Shown here: piece by piece, positions 19,843 to 28,934 of the stretch
Numbering within the stretch: the stretch's first letter is position 1
Layout of the letters: each line of letters starts with the position of its first letter
NCBI RefSeq assembly: GCF_001663815.1
Contig: NZ_CP016027.1
Location: 434,001-498,000 of the forward strand
From: Halothiobacillus diazotrophicus
GTDB taxonomy: Bacteria > Pseudomonadota > Gammaproteobacteria > Halothiobacillales > Halothiobacillaceae
DNA length: 64,000 bases
Reading direction: 5' to 3'
Program-made: the position numbers and the translations under genes
Notes under the pieces: generated by a model
What the model saw: the letters and a program-made list of their open reading frames with translations, nothing else
Databases searched by the model: none
What the model was told of the DNA's origin: nothing

Positions 19843-21294
19843 TCAGTGCTTGGTCCGGGACTTGATGGCCAGGACTGCCTGATTCCGGAGCGTTCTCAGG
19901 CTGTTCACATTGCCGCCATGCAGCAGATTGTTCCTTCCTTCGAGATAGAAGAGACCGAATGGTGCCCGGTTGATGTAGAGCGGAAGGACCTGGGCCATAT
20001 CGGCGCTTCCGCCGAATTGCCATTCCAGAATGTCATCCGTGGGCATGGCTGGCCGGGCGATGACACGATCTTCCGCGGCAAGAAATGCCTGGGCTACCCG
20101 GCTGTTCTCTTTTAGCGGAATGGTCATCCGCGCGCGTGCCCGGCCAAACCCCGGACCCTCGCCGATTTTCGGGGTGAGTTGCCAGTTATTGCGGTCAAGC
20201 ATGTAGAGGGCGGCCATGTTGAGGTCCAGGCCGGTCGTCATTGACTTGAGGATGGTGGTGAAAATATCCCCCAATTCATAGTCACTCATCAGTTTGGCCG
20301 TGACTTCTTCGATACACAGCGTCAGAACTTCCGAGCGTTGATCGGCCGCATCATTCGTTCCCATCGTATCGATGGGTAACGGATCGTCCTTCTCCATGCT
20401 CATGCGTTGCAGAAAAGCCGGTTTACCTTGTGTCAGCGTAAGCATGGACTCGTATTCGAGAATATGGGCCCGGGCATCGTTGGCCGCCTCCTGATACATT
20501 TTCAGGTCGATGCTGGCAGCCTGCGCCAGTCGATCCGTTTCCTGCTGCATCTGGGTGAACGAGGTGGCATTGGCCATGATGGCCGCCGTCTCGTTGGCCA
20601 GCCGGCCGATGGCCTGGGCCTTGGCCGTGGGGTTGAGGTTGGTGAGTCGGCCTGACGTCGGGGTCGTCGAGAGAAAACGTCGAGCGGACTCGGGGAGCCC
20701 CCATTTCTGACAGACTTCCCGGGCCAGTGCTGCGGGTAGTATGCCGGTGACGGATTGTATGGCGGTAGATTCGTCCATCCCGTTCACGTTTCGCGCGTTC
20801 TCGATGTCGGGCAGAGCTTCCGGGGCATGGCGATAAATCAGCAGAACGCCAAAATCCTGAAAAAGTGCGCTTAGGAAAATCTCTTCGATGGAAAAACCGC
20901 CGAGGTGTCGCGCGAGGTTCTTGGCGAGAAATGCCTGATACAGGGCCTGAAGAAACCGGCTCTGAAGCAGTTTGCCATGTTGCTTGCATTCGATCTGTTC
21001 GAAGAGGGACATGGCGAGCGCGGCCATTCGCACCTCTTCGAAGCCCAGTAGTGATACGGCACGCGATACGGTCGTGACCTGGCCACCCAGATGGCGGTAT
21101 TCGACGGCATTGGCCAGCCGCAGTATTCGATGAGTCAGTGCGGGATCCCGCAGGATGAGTTCGACCAGGTCGGCAGCCGATGCGAGATCGTTCTCGATGA
21201 CCCGATAGGCCTCCTGAACGGTTTTAGCGAAGGCAGGGAAGTCGGGACTCGCGGCGATACGCTTGAGGATTGTCTGATGGAAGTCGTCTTTCAA
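19843..21294 (-). CDS. HDOD-GAF signalling protein
   Basis: A 483-residue cytoplasmic protein. Residues about 15-215 form an HDOD domain (FPAFAKTVQEAYRVIEND, LVELILRDPALTHRILRLANAVEY, VSRAVSLLGFEEVRMAALAMSLF), related to HD phosphohydrolases but lacking their metal-binding HD pair. A helical linker follows, then a GAF-like domain (about 320-480: LCIEEVTAKLMSDYELGDIFTTILKSMTTGLDLNMAALYML, ending in APFGLFYLEGRN). HDOD-GAF proteins act in chemotaxis, c-di-GMP or stress signalling through protein contacts; the partner here is unknown. It converges on tRNA-Met and its terminator. Confidence 0.87.
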   Translation of the reverse strand: MKDDFHQTILKRIAASPDFPAFAKTVQEAYRVIENDLASAADLVELILRDPALTHRILRLANAVEYRHLGGQVTTVSRAVSLLGFEEVRMAALAMSLFEQIECKQHGKLLQSRFLQALYQAFLAKNLARHLGGFSIEEIFLSALFQDFGVLLIYRHAPEALPDIENARNVNGMDESTAIQSVTGILPAALAREVCQKWGLPESARRFLSTTPTSGRLTNLNPTAKAQAIGRLANETAAIMANATSFTQMQQETDRLAQAASIDLKMYQEAANDARAHILEYESMLTLTQGKPAFLQRMSMEKDDPLPIDTMGTNDAADQRSEVLTLCIEEVTAKLMSDYELGDIFTTILKSMTTGLDLNMAALYMLDRNNWQLTPKIGEGPGFGRARARMTIPLKENSRVAQAFLAAEDRVIARPAMPTDDILEWQFGGSADMAQVLPLYINRAPFGLFYLEGRNNLLHGGNVNSLRTLRNQAVLAIKSRTKH

Positions 21295-21450
21295 TGTTTT
21301 GCTAGCTGAAGTGATGTATCTGACGGCTAATCTAGCATGAATCCCATGGGCTGCTTCCTGTTCGCGGCGATACCGGCGTTATGGGGTGAGCGTGCCGAGA
21401 CACAGACCGCCAGGGGCTTGTTGTTTATCGTCAAGGTCGAAGGGATCGTA

Positions 21451-21479
21451 GAAATACATTATATTTAGTATGGTATTTC
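21451..21479. repeat. inverted repeat upstream of the host-attachment gene
   Basis: GAAATAC (21451-21457) and GTATTTC (21473-21479) form a perfect 7-base inverted repeat around an AT-rich 15-base core (ATTATATTTAGTATG). It lies about 30 bases before the start codon, where a promoter -10 or operator is expected. No clear -35 element is visible. Confidence 0.45.
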
Positions 21480-21508
21480 CGTGTTCTCTTTCATCGGGGG
21501 ATTTGAAA

Positions 21509-21988
21509 ATGAGAAGTTGGATGATCGTCGCTGATGCTGCACGTGCGCGCATTTTTCGTATCGAGCGACAGCCGGAAATCGACCGATCGGTAGTTCAGAA
21601 ACCCATGCATCCAGGGATGCGGGAAGTTCTGGTGGAACTCGAGGAGTTCTGGCATCCCGTCGCTCGTCAACATGCCAGCGAATTCGCGTCTGACGCACCG
21701 GGTTTTTCGAGCGTGGCCGGCATGCAGAGTAAATTTGGCATGGACGAAAAGACATCGCCAAAGGAGCAGGAAGAAATCCGCTTTGCGCATCAGTTGAATC
21801 AGGTGCTTCTGGCTCATGTTGGCAACTATGATGAACTGTATCTCGTCGCGCCACCGCATTTTCTGGGGCTGCTGCGTGATCAATTGGATGAACAGGTGCA
21901 GCAAAAGGTGACGCAGCAAATCGACAAGGATCTGTCCCGCCTCGATAAGGAAGAGATACAGGCCCATTTATTGAAATCGAATGAATAA
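21509..21988 (+). CDS. host-attachment (AtsE-like) family protein
   Basis: A 159-residue protein of the family annotated as required for attachment to host cells (PF10116). The signature start is WMIVADAARARIFRIE; the C-terminal third has AHQLNQVLLAHVGNYDELYLVAPPHFLGLLRDQLDEQVQQKV, which in relatives forms an eRF1-like fold. The family name comes from a plant-root attachment phenotype in Agrobacterium; the biochemical role is not known, and free-living bacteria often carry it. ATG 21509 has GGGGGA upstream; the longer frame from 21470 has no ribosome site. It is a single-gene unit. Confidence 0.87.
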   Translation: MRSWMIVADAARARIFRIERQPEIDRSVVQKPMHPGMREVLVELEEFWHPVARQHASEFASDAPGFSSVAGMQSKFGMDEKTSPKEQEEIRFAHQLNQVLLAHVGNYDELYLVAPPHFLGLLRDQLDEQVQQKVTQQIDKDLSRLDKEEIQAHLLKSNE

Positions 21989-22297
21989 ATTGCCCTCGTA
22001 TGGTGGGCTTAAGATCTTCCTTAATTAGAGTTTTCTTAATTTCCATCAAATTTGTTAGCACGCTAACTGCATGGTTTATAACTTTTATTTATCATCCGCT
22101 CTGATTCCGTATTTCCTTGACGAGCGTCTTAACTTTAAGTAACTCTATAGGCGTTCGTCTGTTTTAACTTGTGTTTCAATTAACGCTGAAACTCGGGGTG
22201 CTTACGAACCTGCCGCGTTTTTTGTCGGCTATATTCAGGTTTCTGTCCATTAGGTCGCTCATTTCGGCCGAAATCTCCACGAAGGGGATGACGAAAT
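21989..22297. other. intergenic region upstream of the chemotaxis operon
   Basis: An AT-rich 309-base gap that must hold the operon promoter. A palindrome GTTAGC-AC-GCTAAC lies at 22054-22067. No convincing sigma-28 flagellar promoter (TAAA ... GCCGATAA) was found here. AAGGGGATG just before 22298 provides the ribosome site of the first gene. Confidence 0.5.
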
Positions 22298-23539
22298 ATG
22301 ACAAAAGAAAGTAATTCCCCGACTAATCGTAAGCCATTGGCGATACCTCGGCGAACCGATATTCTCCTGCGCGCTACTATTATTATTCCTATTGTTTTGG
22401 GTGCTATGGGCATCGTTCTGGTCGGTAATGCCTCAGCCTTTTCACTGTCTGTCGCGGGGGTTGTTTCTTTAGTGGCGGGTGGTTTCGGTTATTTCTCCTA
22501 TCGTCGGATCTTGGGCGACGGGTCTCGGGAGAGCGCCAAAGGGGCTGCTGCGGATGCAGACACGCTGCCGATGCCGTCGGCGGTGCCCCGAACGGATAAC
22601 CTGAGTACGTTTTGTGTGGCGGTTCTCCCTGTTTGGTCCAGCCAGATCCTGATGGCGCGCGATCACACCGAGCACGCTATTACCGCTTTGACCAACCGTT
22701 TCTCGGATCTCTCCCGACGTATTGCCAACGCGACTTCCGATGATGCGTCCGGTGGGAAGAGCGACATGGTCTCCCTGCTCGTCAACAGCGAGGAGGAACT
22801 CAGCAGCACGATTGCTTCCATGCGTTCCGCGCTCAGTGAAAAGGCGCGCTTGCTCGATGAGATGAGTGCGCTGTCGAACGTCACCGAAGAGCTCAAGACC
22901 ATGGCCGAAAACGTCGGAGGAATAGCCCGTCAGACCAACTTGCTGGCGTTGAACGCCGCAATTGAAGCCGCACGCGCCGGCGAACACGGTCGCGGTTTCG
23001 CCGTTGTGGCTATGGAGGTTCGAAAACTGTCCAGTCTCTCCGGTGAGACGGGGGAGCAGATCGCCGAGACGATTTCCTCGGTCAATGCCGCGATCGCCAC
23101 CACGCTGGATGTTTCGAGCAAGCTCGCCGATCGGGATGCCCAGATGCTGCAGGAATTCGAGCAGCTGATTGGCAGCATCATGACGCGCTTGCACACGGCC
23201 TCCGAGGAGGTTTCGGCGTCCGCCGAAGCGATGCGTCACGAAAGCCAGATCGTCGGTGCCGAGATCGGTGATGTGTTGGTGGCGCTCCAGTTCCAGGACC
23301 GGGTAAGCCAGGTGATGAATCACGTCTGCAACGACATGAGTCGCCTGGTAGCGCGCCTGGAGGAGCGGATCGACATCATGAAAAGTGCTAACCAACGGCT
23401 CGAGCCGATCGATGTTTCCGTCTGGCTCGAGGAATTGGCTCAGACCTACACCATGCCCGAACAACATGCGATTCATGGCGATACGGATCCGAAGAAAACA
23501 TCCGGAACCCCGTCCGGATCGGAAATCACCTTTTTCTAG
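22298..23539 (+). CDS. methyl-accepting chemotaxis protein without periplasmic sensor
   Basis: A 413-residue chemoreceptor. Two adjacent hydrophobic helices (about 25-45 and 48-68) with almost no loop anchor it, so there is no periplasmic ligand domain and no obvious HAMP. The cytoplasmic coiled coil has the conserved tip [20 protein letters not shown] (around residue 210) and [22 protein letters not shown], the site that contacts CheA and CheW. The C-terminal part contains [14 protein letters not shown], common in short receptors of this type. The C-terminus SEITFF does not fit the CheR-tether pentapeptide consensus. It is the first gene of the chemotaxis operon. Confidence 0.9.
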   Translation: MTKESNSPTNRKPLAIPRRTDILLRATIIIPIVLGAMGIVLVGNASAFSLSVAGVVSLVAGGFGYFSYRRILGDGSRESAKGAAADADTLPMPSAVPRTDNLSTFCVAVLPVWSSQILMARDHTEHAITALTNRFSDLSRRIANATSDDASGGKSDMVSLLVNSEEELSSTIASMRSALSEKARLLDEMSALSNVTEELKTMAENVGGIARQTNLLALNAAIEAARAGEHGRGFAVVAMEVRKLSSLSGETGEQIAETISSVNAAIATTLDVSSKLADRDAQMLQEFEQLIGSIMTRLHTASEEVSASAEAMRHESQIVGAEIGDVLVALQFQDRVSQVMNHVCNDMSRLVARLEERIDIMKSANQRLEPIDVSVWLEELAQTYTMPEQHAIHGDTDPKKTSGTPSGSEITFF

Positions 23540-23562
23540 AAACCGACAGCTAAGGAAATCTC

Positions 23563-23931
23563 ATGGCAAAGACGATTTTGATTGTTGATGACTCAACTTC
23601 ACTGCGCCAGGTGGTCAGCATCGCCCTCAAGGGGGCGGGATACGACACCATTGAAGCGTGTGACGGCAAGGACGCACTCGGCAAGCTCGATGGCCGGAAA
23701 ATCCATCTCGTCATCAGCGATGTGAACATGCCCAACATGGATGGGATCACTTTCGTGAAGGAGATGAAGAATATCCCCAGTTACAAGTTTACTCCCGTGA
23801 TCATGCTGACCACGGAAGCAGGGGCTGACAAGAAGGCTGAGGGACAGGCCGCCGGCGCCAAGGCTTGGGTTGTGAAGCCATTCCAGCCGGAACAGATGAT
23901 CGCGGCGGTCTCCAAGCTCGTCCTGCCTTGA
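23563..23931 (+). CDS. cheY: chemotaxis response regulator CheY
   Basis: A 122-residue single receiver domain. Acidic residues are present in ILIVDDSTSLRQVV, the phospho-acceptor Asp in HLVISDVNMPNMDGI, the conserved Thr in VIMLTTEAG and the Lys in AWVVKPFQPEQM. No output domain is attached, so it fits a CheY that carries the signal from CheA to the motor or acts as a phosphate sink. The gene lies 23 bases after the receptor gene and 16 before the STAS gene. Confidence 0.93.
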   Translation: MAKTILIVDDSTSLRQVVSIALKGAGYDTIEACDGKDALGKLDGRKIHLVISDVNMPNMDGITFVKEMKNIPSYKFTPVIMLTTEAGADKKAEGQAAGAKAWVVKPFQPEQMIAAVSKLVLP

Positions 23932-23947
23932 GGCGGAGACCTGGGCC

Positions 23948-24262
23948 ATGAACATCCGGCATGACCAGCATGAGGACCTCGGCAATGTCTGGCTGGAGGG
24001 CGAGTTGACCATTTATCACGTCGACGTGGTCAAACAGTCCCTGCTTGATTTTCTCGATTCGAGCTCGACGTTGAACGTGTATTTGGATCAGGTCTCGGAA
24101 ATCGATACGGCAGGCATGCAGGTGCTGATCGCGGTGAAACAGGAGGCGGCGCGGCTCGACAAGCGGTTGATTCTCATGGAACACAGTGCTTGCGTGCTTG
24201 AGATGATCGAATTATTTGGCCTGACAGGCTTTTTTGGCGATCCGGTTCTGCTTAAGTCGTAA
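23948..24262 (+). CDS. STAS-domain protein of the chemotaxis operon
   Basis: A 104-residue single STAS domain. The strand-helix core reads NVWLEGELTIYHVDVVKQSLLDFL, then LDQVSEIDTAGMQVLIAVKQEA, in which Thr replaces the Ser that anti-anti-sigma proteins use as phosphorylation site (Thr can serve too). The C-terminus VLEMIELFGLTGFF is typical. Stand-alone STAS proteins next to cheA and cheY occur in several gammaproteobacterial chemotaxis operons; their role is not firmly known. It ends 22 bases before cheA. Confidence 0.85.
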   Translation: MNIRHDQHEDLGNVWLEGELTIYHVDVVKQSLLDFLDSSSTLNVYLDQVSEIDTAGMQVLIAVKQEAARLDKRLILMEHSACVLEMIELFGLTGFFGDPVLLKS

Positions 24263-24284
24263 CAACACGGTCTGGGAACGCGCT

Positions 24285-26471
24285 ATGAATCTGGATGACG
24301 CACTGAAGACCTTCATCATCGAGAGCTACGAACTACTCGACCAGATGGAAGAAACCTTGCTCGACATGGAGCAAAGCGGGGCCGACGTTGAATCGATCCA
24401 TGCACTTTTTCGCGCGGCGCATACGATCAAGGGTTCTGCGGGACTATTCGGGCTGAATGACATCGTTCAATTCACTCATGTGGCGGAAAGCGTCCTTGAT
24501 CGGGTGAGAAATGCCGAAATACCGCTGACCCCCGAGCTGGCGGCGCTCCTGCTTGAAGCAGGGGATCATATTCGTGCGATGGTGGACTTCACTGCCGAGG
24601 GTGAGGCTATTCCGGCGGCAACACTGAGCACCGGCCAAGCGATCGTCGTTCGGCTTAACGGTTACCTTCAGGCGCAAAGCAAGGATTTGTCCGTGTCCGA
24701 GCCACCGGTGCAGAAATCCGGCCATACGCTTCACAAGCTGAATGATGGGCCCAGACTGGACACGGAACACTGGCATATCTCGTTACGGTTCGGACCCGAT
24801 GTCTATCGCAACGGCTTGGATCCCGCGGCATTCATCCGCTACCTCGGCACCCTGGGTACGGTGCAGGGTATTTTTCCCATTCTGGACAAGATTCCCGAGG
24901 CGTCGACAATGGACCCGGAGACCTGTTACCTCGGGTTTGAAATCGCTTATCGGAGCGAAGCCGACAAGGAAGCCATCGAGGGGGTTTTCGAGTTCGTTCG
25001 TGAAGACTGCGCGCTGCGCATCCTGCCGCCGCATAGCAAGATCGCCGAGTATCTGGCTCTGATCCATGATCTGCCGGAAGAAGATATGCGCTTGGGTGAA
25101 ATCCTCATCGAATGCGGCACCCTGACGGCGAATGAGCTCGAACAGGTATTGACCCGTCAGGGTGAGATTGAAGCCGTTCCCAAAAAGCCGATTGGCGAGG
25201 TACTTGTCGAAGAGCAGATCGTACAGCCGGCCGTCGTTGATGCCGCCTTGGAAAAACAGCGACAGGTCAAGGACAGCAAGTCCGGCGATACCGGCATGGT
25301 TCGTGTGGATGCCGGCAAGCTCGATCAGCTGATCAATCTTGTCGGAGAACTGATCATTGCAGGGGCGGGGGCCAATCTCATTGCTCAGCGATCCGGCGTC
25401 GACACCCTGTACGAAGCAACCACCACCATGTCCCGACTGGTCGAGGAAATTCGCAATTCCGCACTGAATCTGCGCATGGTCCAGATCGGGGCGACATTCA
25501 GCCGTTTTCAGCGCGTTGTCCGCGACGTGTCGCACGAGCTGGGCAAGGACATCCGGCTCGATATCACCGGCGGTGAGACCGAACTGGACAAGACGGTGGT
25601 GGAGAAAATCGGTGATCCTCTGACCCATCTGGTCCGAAACTCGATGGATCACGGCATCGAGCCTGCCGAAATCCGCGTTGCGCGCGGTAAACCGGCCCAC
25701 GGCACCTTGCGACTGAACGCCCATCATGACTCAGGGGGCATTGTCATCGAGGTTTCCGATGATGGCGGTGGCCTCAATCGCGACAAGATTCTGGCCAAGG
25801 CGATTGACCGGGGGCTCGTCAAGCCGGATAACAACCTGACCGACAAGGAAATATTCAACCTCATTTTCGAGCCTGGATTCTCGACGGCAGACAAGGTCAA
25901 CAATCTTTCCGGTCGCGGGGTCGGCATGGACGTGGTACGGAAGAATATTACGGCTTTAAGAGGCACCATCGAGCTCGACAGTTCGCCCGGGCAGGGAATG
26001 ATTGTCAGTATCCGATTACCGCTGACGCTCGCCATCATCGATGGGTTTTTGATCGAGGTCGGTGAATATTCCTACGTCATTCCCCTGGAGATGGTCGTCG
26101 AGTGCGTGGAATTGTCGGAGCGCGATCGAATGGCGCTTGACGAGCGTAGCTACCTCAATCTACGGGGTGAGGTATTGCCCCTCATCAACCTGCGCGAACA
26201 TTTCTCGGTCCGGCATGCGATCAGTCGGCGTTCCAACATCGTGGTCGTGCAGCATGCGGACCATAAGGCCGGCTTGGTCGTGGACGCTTTGCTTGGCGAG
26301 TTCCAGACGGTCATCAAGCCGCTTGGCAAGATATTCAGCGGTTTCAGAGGCGTGAGTGGTTCGACGATCCTGGGATCGGGCGAAGTGGCGCTGATACTCG
26401 ACGTGGCTGAGCTGATCCAGCGAGAAATCGGTAAGGAGCAGCGACGTCGATTGACGAGCGAAGTGCAGTGA
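24285..26471 (+). CDS. cheA: chemotaxis histidine kinase CheA
   Basis: A 728-residue CheA, the kinase phosphorylating CheY and CheB. Domains: P1/HPt about 1-110 with phospho-His46 (AAHTIKGSAGLF); a P2-like region about 160-250 (HWHISLRFGPDVYRNG, LGTVQGIFPILDKIP); an unusual tandem segment 269-325; P3 dimerisation about 338-400 (VDAGKLDQLINLVGEL); P4 kinase about 405-580 with LVRNSMDHGIE, SDDGGGLN, FEPGFSTA and GRGVGMDVV; P5/CheW-like about 583-715 (VIPLEMVVECVEL, GLVVDALLGEFQTVIKPL). ATG 24285 was chosen because the longer frame begins inside the STAS gene. All catalytic motifs look intact. Confidence 0.96.
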   Translation: MNLDDALKTFIIESYELLDQMEETLLDMEQSGADVESIHALFRAAHTIKGSAGLFGLNDIVQFTHVAESVLDRVRNAEIPLTPELAALLLEAGDHIRAMVDFTAEGEAIPAATLSTGQAIVVRLNGYLQAQSKDLSVSEPPVQKSGHTLHKLNDGPRLDTEHWHISLRFGPDVYRNGLDPAAFIRYLGTLGTVQGIFPILDKIPEASTMDPETCYLGFEIAYRSEADKEAIEGVFEFVREDCALRILPPHSKIAEYLALIHDLPEEDMRLGEILIECGTLTANELEQVLTRQGEIEAVPKKPIGEVLVEEQIVQPAVVDAALEKQRQVKDSKSGDTGMVRVDAGKLDQLINLVGELIIAGAGANLIAQRSGVDTLYEATTTMSRLVEEIRNSALNLRMVQIGATFSRFQRVVRDVSHELGKDIRLDITGGETELDKTVVEKIGDPLTHLVRNSMDHGIEPAEIRVARGKPAHGTLRLNAHHDSGGIVIEVSDDGGGLNRDKILAKAIDRGLVKPDNNLTDKEIFNLIFEPGFSTADKVNNLSGRGVGMDVVRKNITALRGTIELDSSPGQGMIVSIRLPLTLAIIDGFLIEVGEYSYVIPLEMVVECVELSERDRMALDERSYLNLRGEVLPLINLREHFSVRHAISRRSNIVVVQHADHKAGLVVDALLGEFQTVIKPLGKIFSGFRGVSGSTILGSGEVALILDVAELIQREIGKEQRRRLTSEVQ
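25089..25259 (+). other. MshEN-like tandem segment inside CheA
   Basis: Residues 269-292 of CheA begin RLGEILIECGTL and end in Leu-x-x-Gln. They match every conserved position of the 24-residue MshEN motif (RLGxxLVxxGxI, then spaced Leu, Leu and final Gln) that binds c-di-GMP in MshE-type ATPases. Residues 302-325 (PIGEVLVEEQIV ... ALEKQ) are a second, degenerate copy lacking Arg and the second Gly. The linker is 9 residues; the canonical one is shorter. Binding is inferred from the motif only. Confidence 0.6.
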
Positions 26472-26576
26472 ACGGGTGGGTGAGGTTTGCGGCCAGTGGG
26501 ACGCGTCCCGGTCGAAAGCCCCATTATGGTTGAGCGAAGCCAGTCTGGTTGGATAACGAAATTCAAGGAGTTATCG

Positions 26577-28226
26577 ATGTTTAAGCATATGAAAATAGGC
26601 GTTCGCCTGGGACTGGGGTTTAGTCTGATGGTCATTTTGCTGCTGGCGATGATCGGTATCGGTCTCAACGGTATGAATACCGTCAAGCAGAATCAGGACG
26701 AAATCGTCAATGTGAACGATGCAAAACTGGTTGAGGCGGAGAAAATGACAGCCTCCGTACGCACCATTGCGACGGCGGTTCGCAATATCGTTCTGTTGAC
26801 CAATCCGGCTGAGATGCAGGATGAGGTGCGGCGTATTCAGACCCAGCGTGCAGCGTACGATGAGGCGCTGGCCAAACTGACGGAAATGACCACGTCACAT
26901 GCCGGCAAGGAGCGTCTGTCGAAGATCGTCGAGTACCGCGCGGCCACCACGCCGTGGGTCGACAAGGTGATCCAGTTCGGCTTGGTGAACAATATCGCCG
27001 ATGCGACCAAAACCTTGATGGAGCAGGTGCGACCGGCACAGACCAAATGGTTGAACGCCCTGCATGAAACCATCGAAGAACAACAGCGACTCAATGATGC
27101 CGCGGTGGTCGCCTCGACGCATTCCTACGATCGCGCCCGTCTTCTGATGCTGATCGTGGGGGGGCTTGCCCTGCTGGTGGCATTCATCGTGGCGTTCTGG
27201 ATTACGCTGAGCATCACCCGGCCGCTCCATGTTGCGGTTTCCGTTGCTAACGCCTTGGCCGAGGGCGATCTGACTGGACGGATCGACGTCGTGACGCATG
27301 ACGAAACGGGTGCCTTGCTTCAGTCCATGCAAAACATGGTCGAGAAACTCTCCCGGATCATCAGCGAGGTACGTGGGGGCGCCAATGCCTTGTCTTCTGC
27401 CGCGGAGGAAGTGAGTGCCACGGCGCAGAGTCTTTCCCAGGCATCCAGCGAGCAGGCGGCTTCGGTTGAGCAAACCAGTGCCTCCATGGAGCAGATGTCC
27501 GCCAGTATCGACCAGAACACCGAGAATGCTCGGGTTACCGAGGGCATCGCTGCCAAGGCGGCCAGCGATGCCGTCGATGGTGGCAAGGCGGTTGGTGATA
27601 CGGTGTCTGCCATGAAGACCATCGCCGAAAAGATCGGCATCATCGACGACATCGCTTATCAGACGAACATGCTCGCGCTGAACGCGGCGATCGAGGCGGC
27701 CCGTGCCGGCGAGCATGGCAAGGGATTCGCCGTGGTTGCAGCGGAAGTGCGCAAGTTGGCGGAACGCAGTCAGGTGGCTGCACAGGAGATCGGCGAGGTG
27801 GCCAAGGGCAGCGTCAGCGTGGCCGAACGGGCGGGGCGTCTGCTGGATGAAATGGTGCCGAACATCAACAAGACTTCCGATCTGGTTCAGGAAATCGCGG
27901 CGGCATCAGCCGAGCAGTCCAGTGCTGCAGGTCAGGTCAATACGGCCATGATCCAACTCAGCCAGACGACGCAGCAGAATGCGAGTGCCTCAGAGGAACT
28001 TGCCGCAACGGCTGAGGAGATGAGCGGTCAGGCGGAACAGTTGCAATCATTGGTTGCCTTTTTCTCCGTGAACGAAGCAGGTGGCTCCCCGCGTGCCAAG
28101 CCCGCCGCCTCGTCCGTCAGCAAGACGAAGCGAGAAACGCCGACAACTCAGTCGGGGGGCGGCGGCAGTCGGGCGCCACGTTCACAGGATTCTTCGGTCT
28201 CTAGAGAAGATTTCGTGAGTTTTTAG
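26577..28226 (+). CDS. methyl-accepting chemotaxis protein, four-helix-bundle sensor
   Basis: A 549-residue transmembrane chemoreceptor. TM1 is about residues 12-33 ([17 protein letters not shown]), followed by a periplasmic 4HB_MCP-type helical sensor (about 34-188) and TM2 ([22 protein letters not shown]). A HAMP domain follows ([24 protein letters not shown]). The signalling hairpin has [20 protein letters not shown] at its tip. The last residues, DFVSF, fit the x-[HFYW]-x-x-[HFYW] pentapeptide that tethers CheR or CheB/CheD after a flexible Ser/Thr-rich linker. ATG 26577 follows AAGGAG by six bases, which rules out the longer frame. The ligand cannot be predicted. Confidence 0.93.
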   Translation: MFKHMKIGVRLGLGFSLMVILLLAMIGIGLNGMNTVKQNQDEIVNVNDAKLVEAEKMTASVRTIATAVRNIVLLTNPAEMQDEVRRIQTQRAAYDEALAKLTEMTTSHAGKERLSKIVEYRAATTPWVDKVIQFGLVNNIADATKTLMEQVRPAQTKWLNALHETIEEQQRLNDAAVVASTHSYDRARLLMLIVGGLALLVAFIVAFWITLSITRPLHVAVSVANALAEGDLTGRIDVVTHDETGALLQSMQNMVEKLSRIISEVRGGANALSSAAEEVSATAQSLSQASSEQAASVEQTSASMEQMSASIDQNTENARVTEGIAAKAASDAVDGGKAVGDTVSAMKTIAEKIGIIDDIAYQTNMLALNAAIEAARAGEHGKGFAVVAAEVRKLAERSQVAAQEIGEVAKGSVSVAERAGRLLDEMVPNINKTSDLVQEIAAASAEQSSAAGQVNTAMIQLSQTTQQNASASEELAATAEEMSGQAEQLQSLVAFFSVNEAGGSPRAKPAASSVSKTKRETPTTQSGGGGSRAPRSQDSSVSREDFVSF

Positions 28227-28237
28227 GGAGGCATGTC

Positions 28238-28777
28238 ATGGGGGCGTTGACTACAACCGGCGCGGCATCGGCTAAGACGCTTGTCGTTTCCACGGGGGAC
28301 AGGCCAGAAACCCAGCAGTACCTGACCTTCATGCTCTCTGGTGAGGTGTATGCCATAGGCATTCTGGCCGTGCGGGAAATCATCGAGTTCGGACAGTTGA
28401 CCGAAGTGCCCAACATGCCGGACTTCATCCGGGGGGTAATCAACCTCCGGGGTGCCGTGGTACCCGTGGTCGACCTTTCCGTTCGTTTCGGCAAGGGGGA
28501 AACGGCCGTTTCCCGACGTACCTGCATCGTGATCAACGAGATCGAGAATGACGGTGAGACACAGACCATCGGCGTGATGGTCGATGCCGTCAATGAGGTG
28601 CTGGAAATTCCTGCCAGCGAGATCGAAATGCCGCCGACATTCGGTGCGAAGATTCGCTCTGATTTCATCGAGGGCATGGGGAAGGTCGAAGGCAAGTTCG
28701 TCATTCTACTGAATGTGGACCGGGTACTCTCCGTTGATGAAATGAGCGAACTCGTGGCGGCCAGGTCCCAACGATGA
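28238..28777 (+). CDS. cheW: chemotaxis coupling protein CheW
   Basis: A 179-residue CheW that links receptors to CheA. After a polar 25-residue extension, the core shows QYLTFMLSGEVYAIGILAVREIIEFGQLTEVPNMPDFIRG, INLRGAVVPVVDLSVRFG, and GVMVDAVNEVLEIPASEIEMPP. Receptor-contact residues around NLRG are conserved. It begins 11 bases after the receptor gene with a GGGAGG ribosome site, and its stop overlaps a small downstream ORF as ATGA. Confidence 0.95.
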   Translation: MGALTTTGAASAKTLVVSTGDRPETQQYLTFMLSGEVYAIGILAVREIIEFGQLTEVPNMPDFIRGVINLRGAVVPVVDLSVRFGKGETAVSRRTCIVINEIENDGETQTIGVMVDAVNEVLEIPASEIEMPPTFGAKIRSDFIEGMGKVEGKFVILLNVDRVLSVDEMSELVAARSQR

Positions 28778-28917
28778 ATGGATGGGCCGTCAAGACGACG
28801 CGCGGGGTTTTCATTGGTCTTCCGGATGATCTGCGCCGAAAGAATCCGCGGATTGAATTGGCTGGCGATGCAAAAAATGCGACAGGGCGCGACCGTGTCC
28901 CTCGTCGCAGGCTTTAG
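28774..28917 (+). CDS. hypothetical 47-residue ORF between cheW and cheR
   Basis: An open frame starting at the ATG that overlaps the cheW stop (ATGA) and ending at TAG 28915-28917, 17 bases before cheR. The product begins MNGWAVKTTRGVFIGL and ends in an Arg-rich RDRVPRRRL; no family was recognised. The overlap suggests coupled translation, but there is no independent evidence of expression, and the stretch may only be a spacer. Confidence 0.35.
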   Translation: MNGWAVKTTRGVFIGLPDDLRRKNPRIELAGDAKNATGRDRVPRRRL

Positions 28918-28934
28918 TGCGGCGGTAAGGGATC

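Noticed and set aside
21465-22061. A 198-codon minus-strand frame
   Set aside because: Antisense to the host-attachment-family gene, which has its own ribosome site and family signature.
23522-23539. C-terminus EITFF of the first receptor as a CheR tether
   Set aside because: The second position is Ile, not an aromatic residue or His, so it does not meet the pentapeptide consensus.
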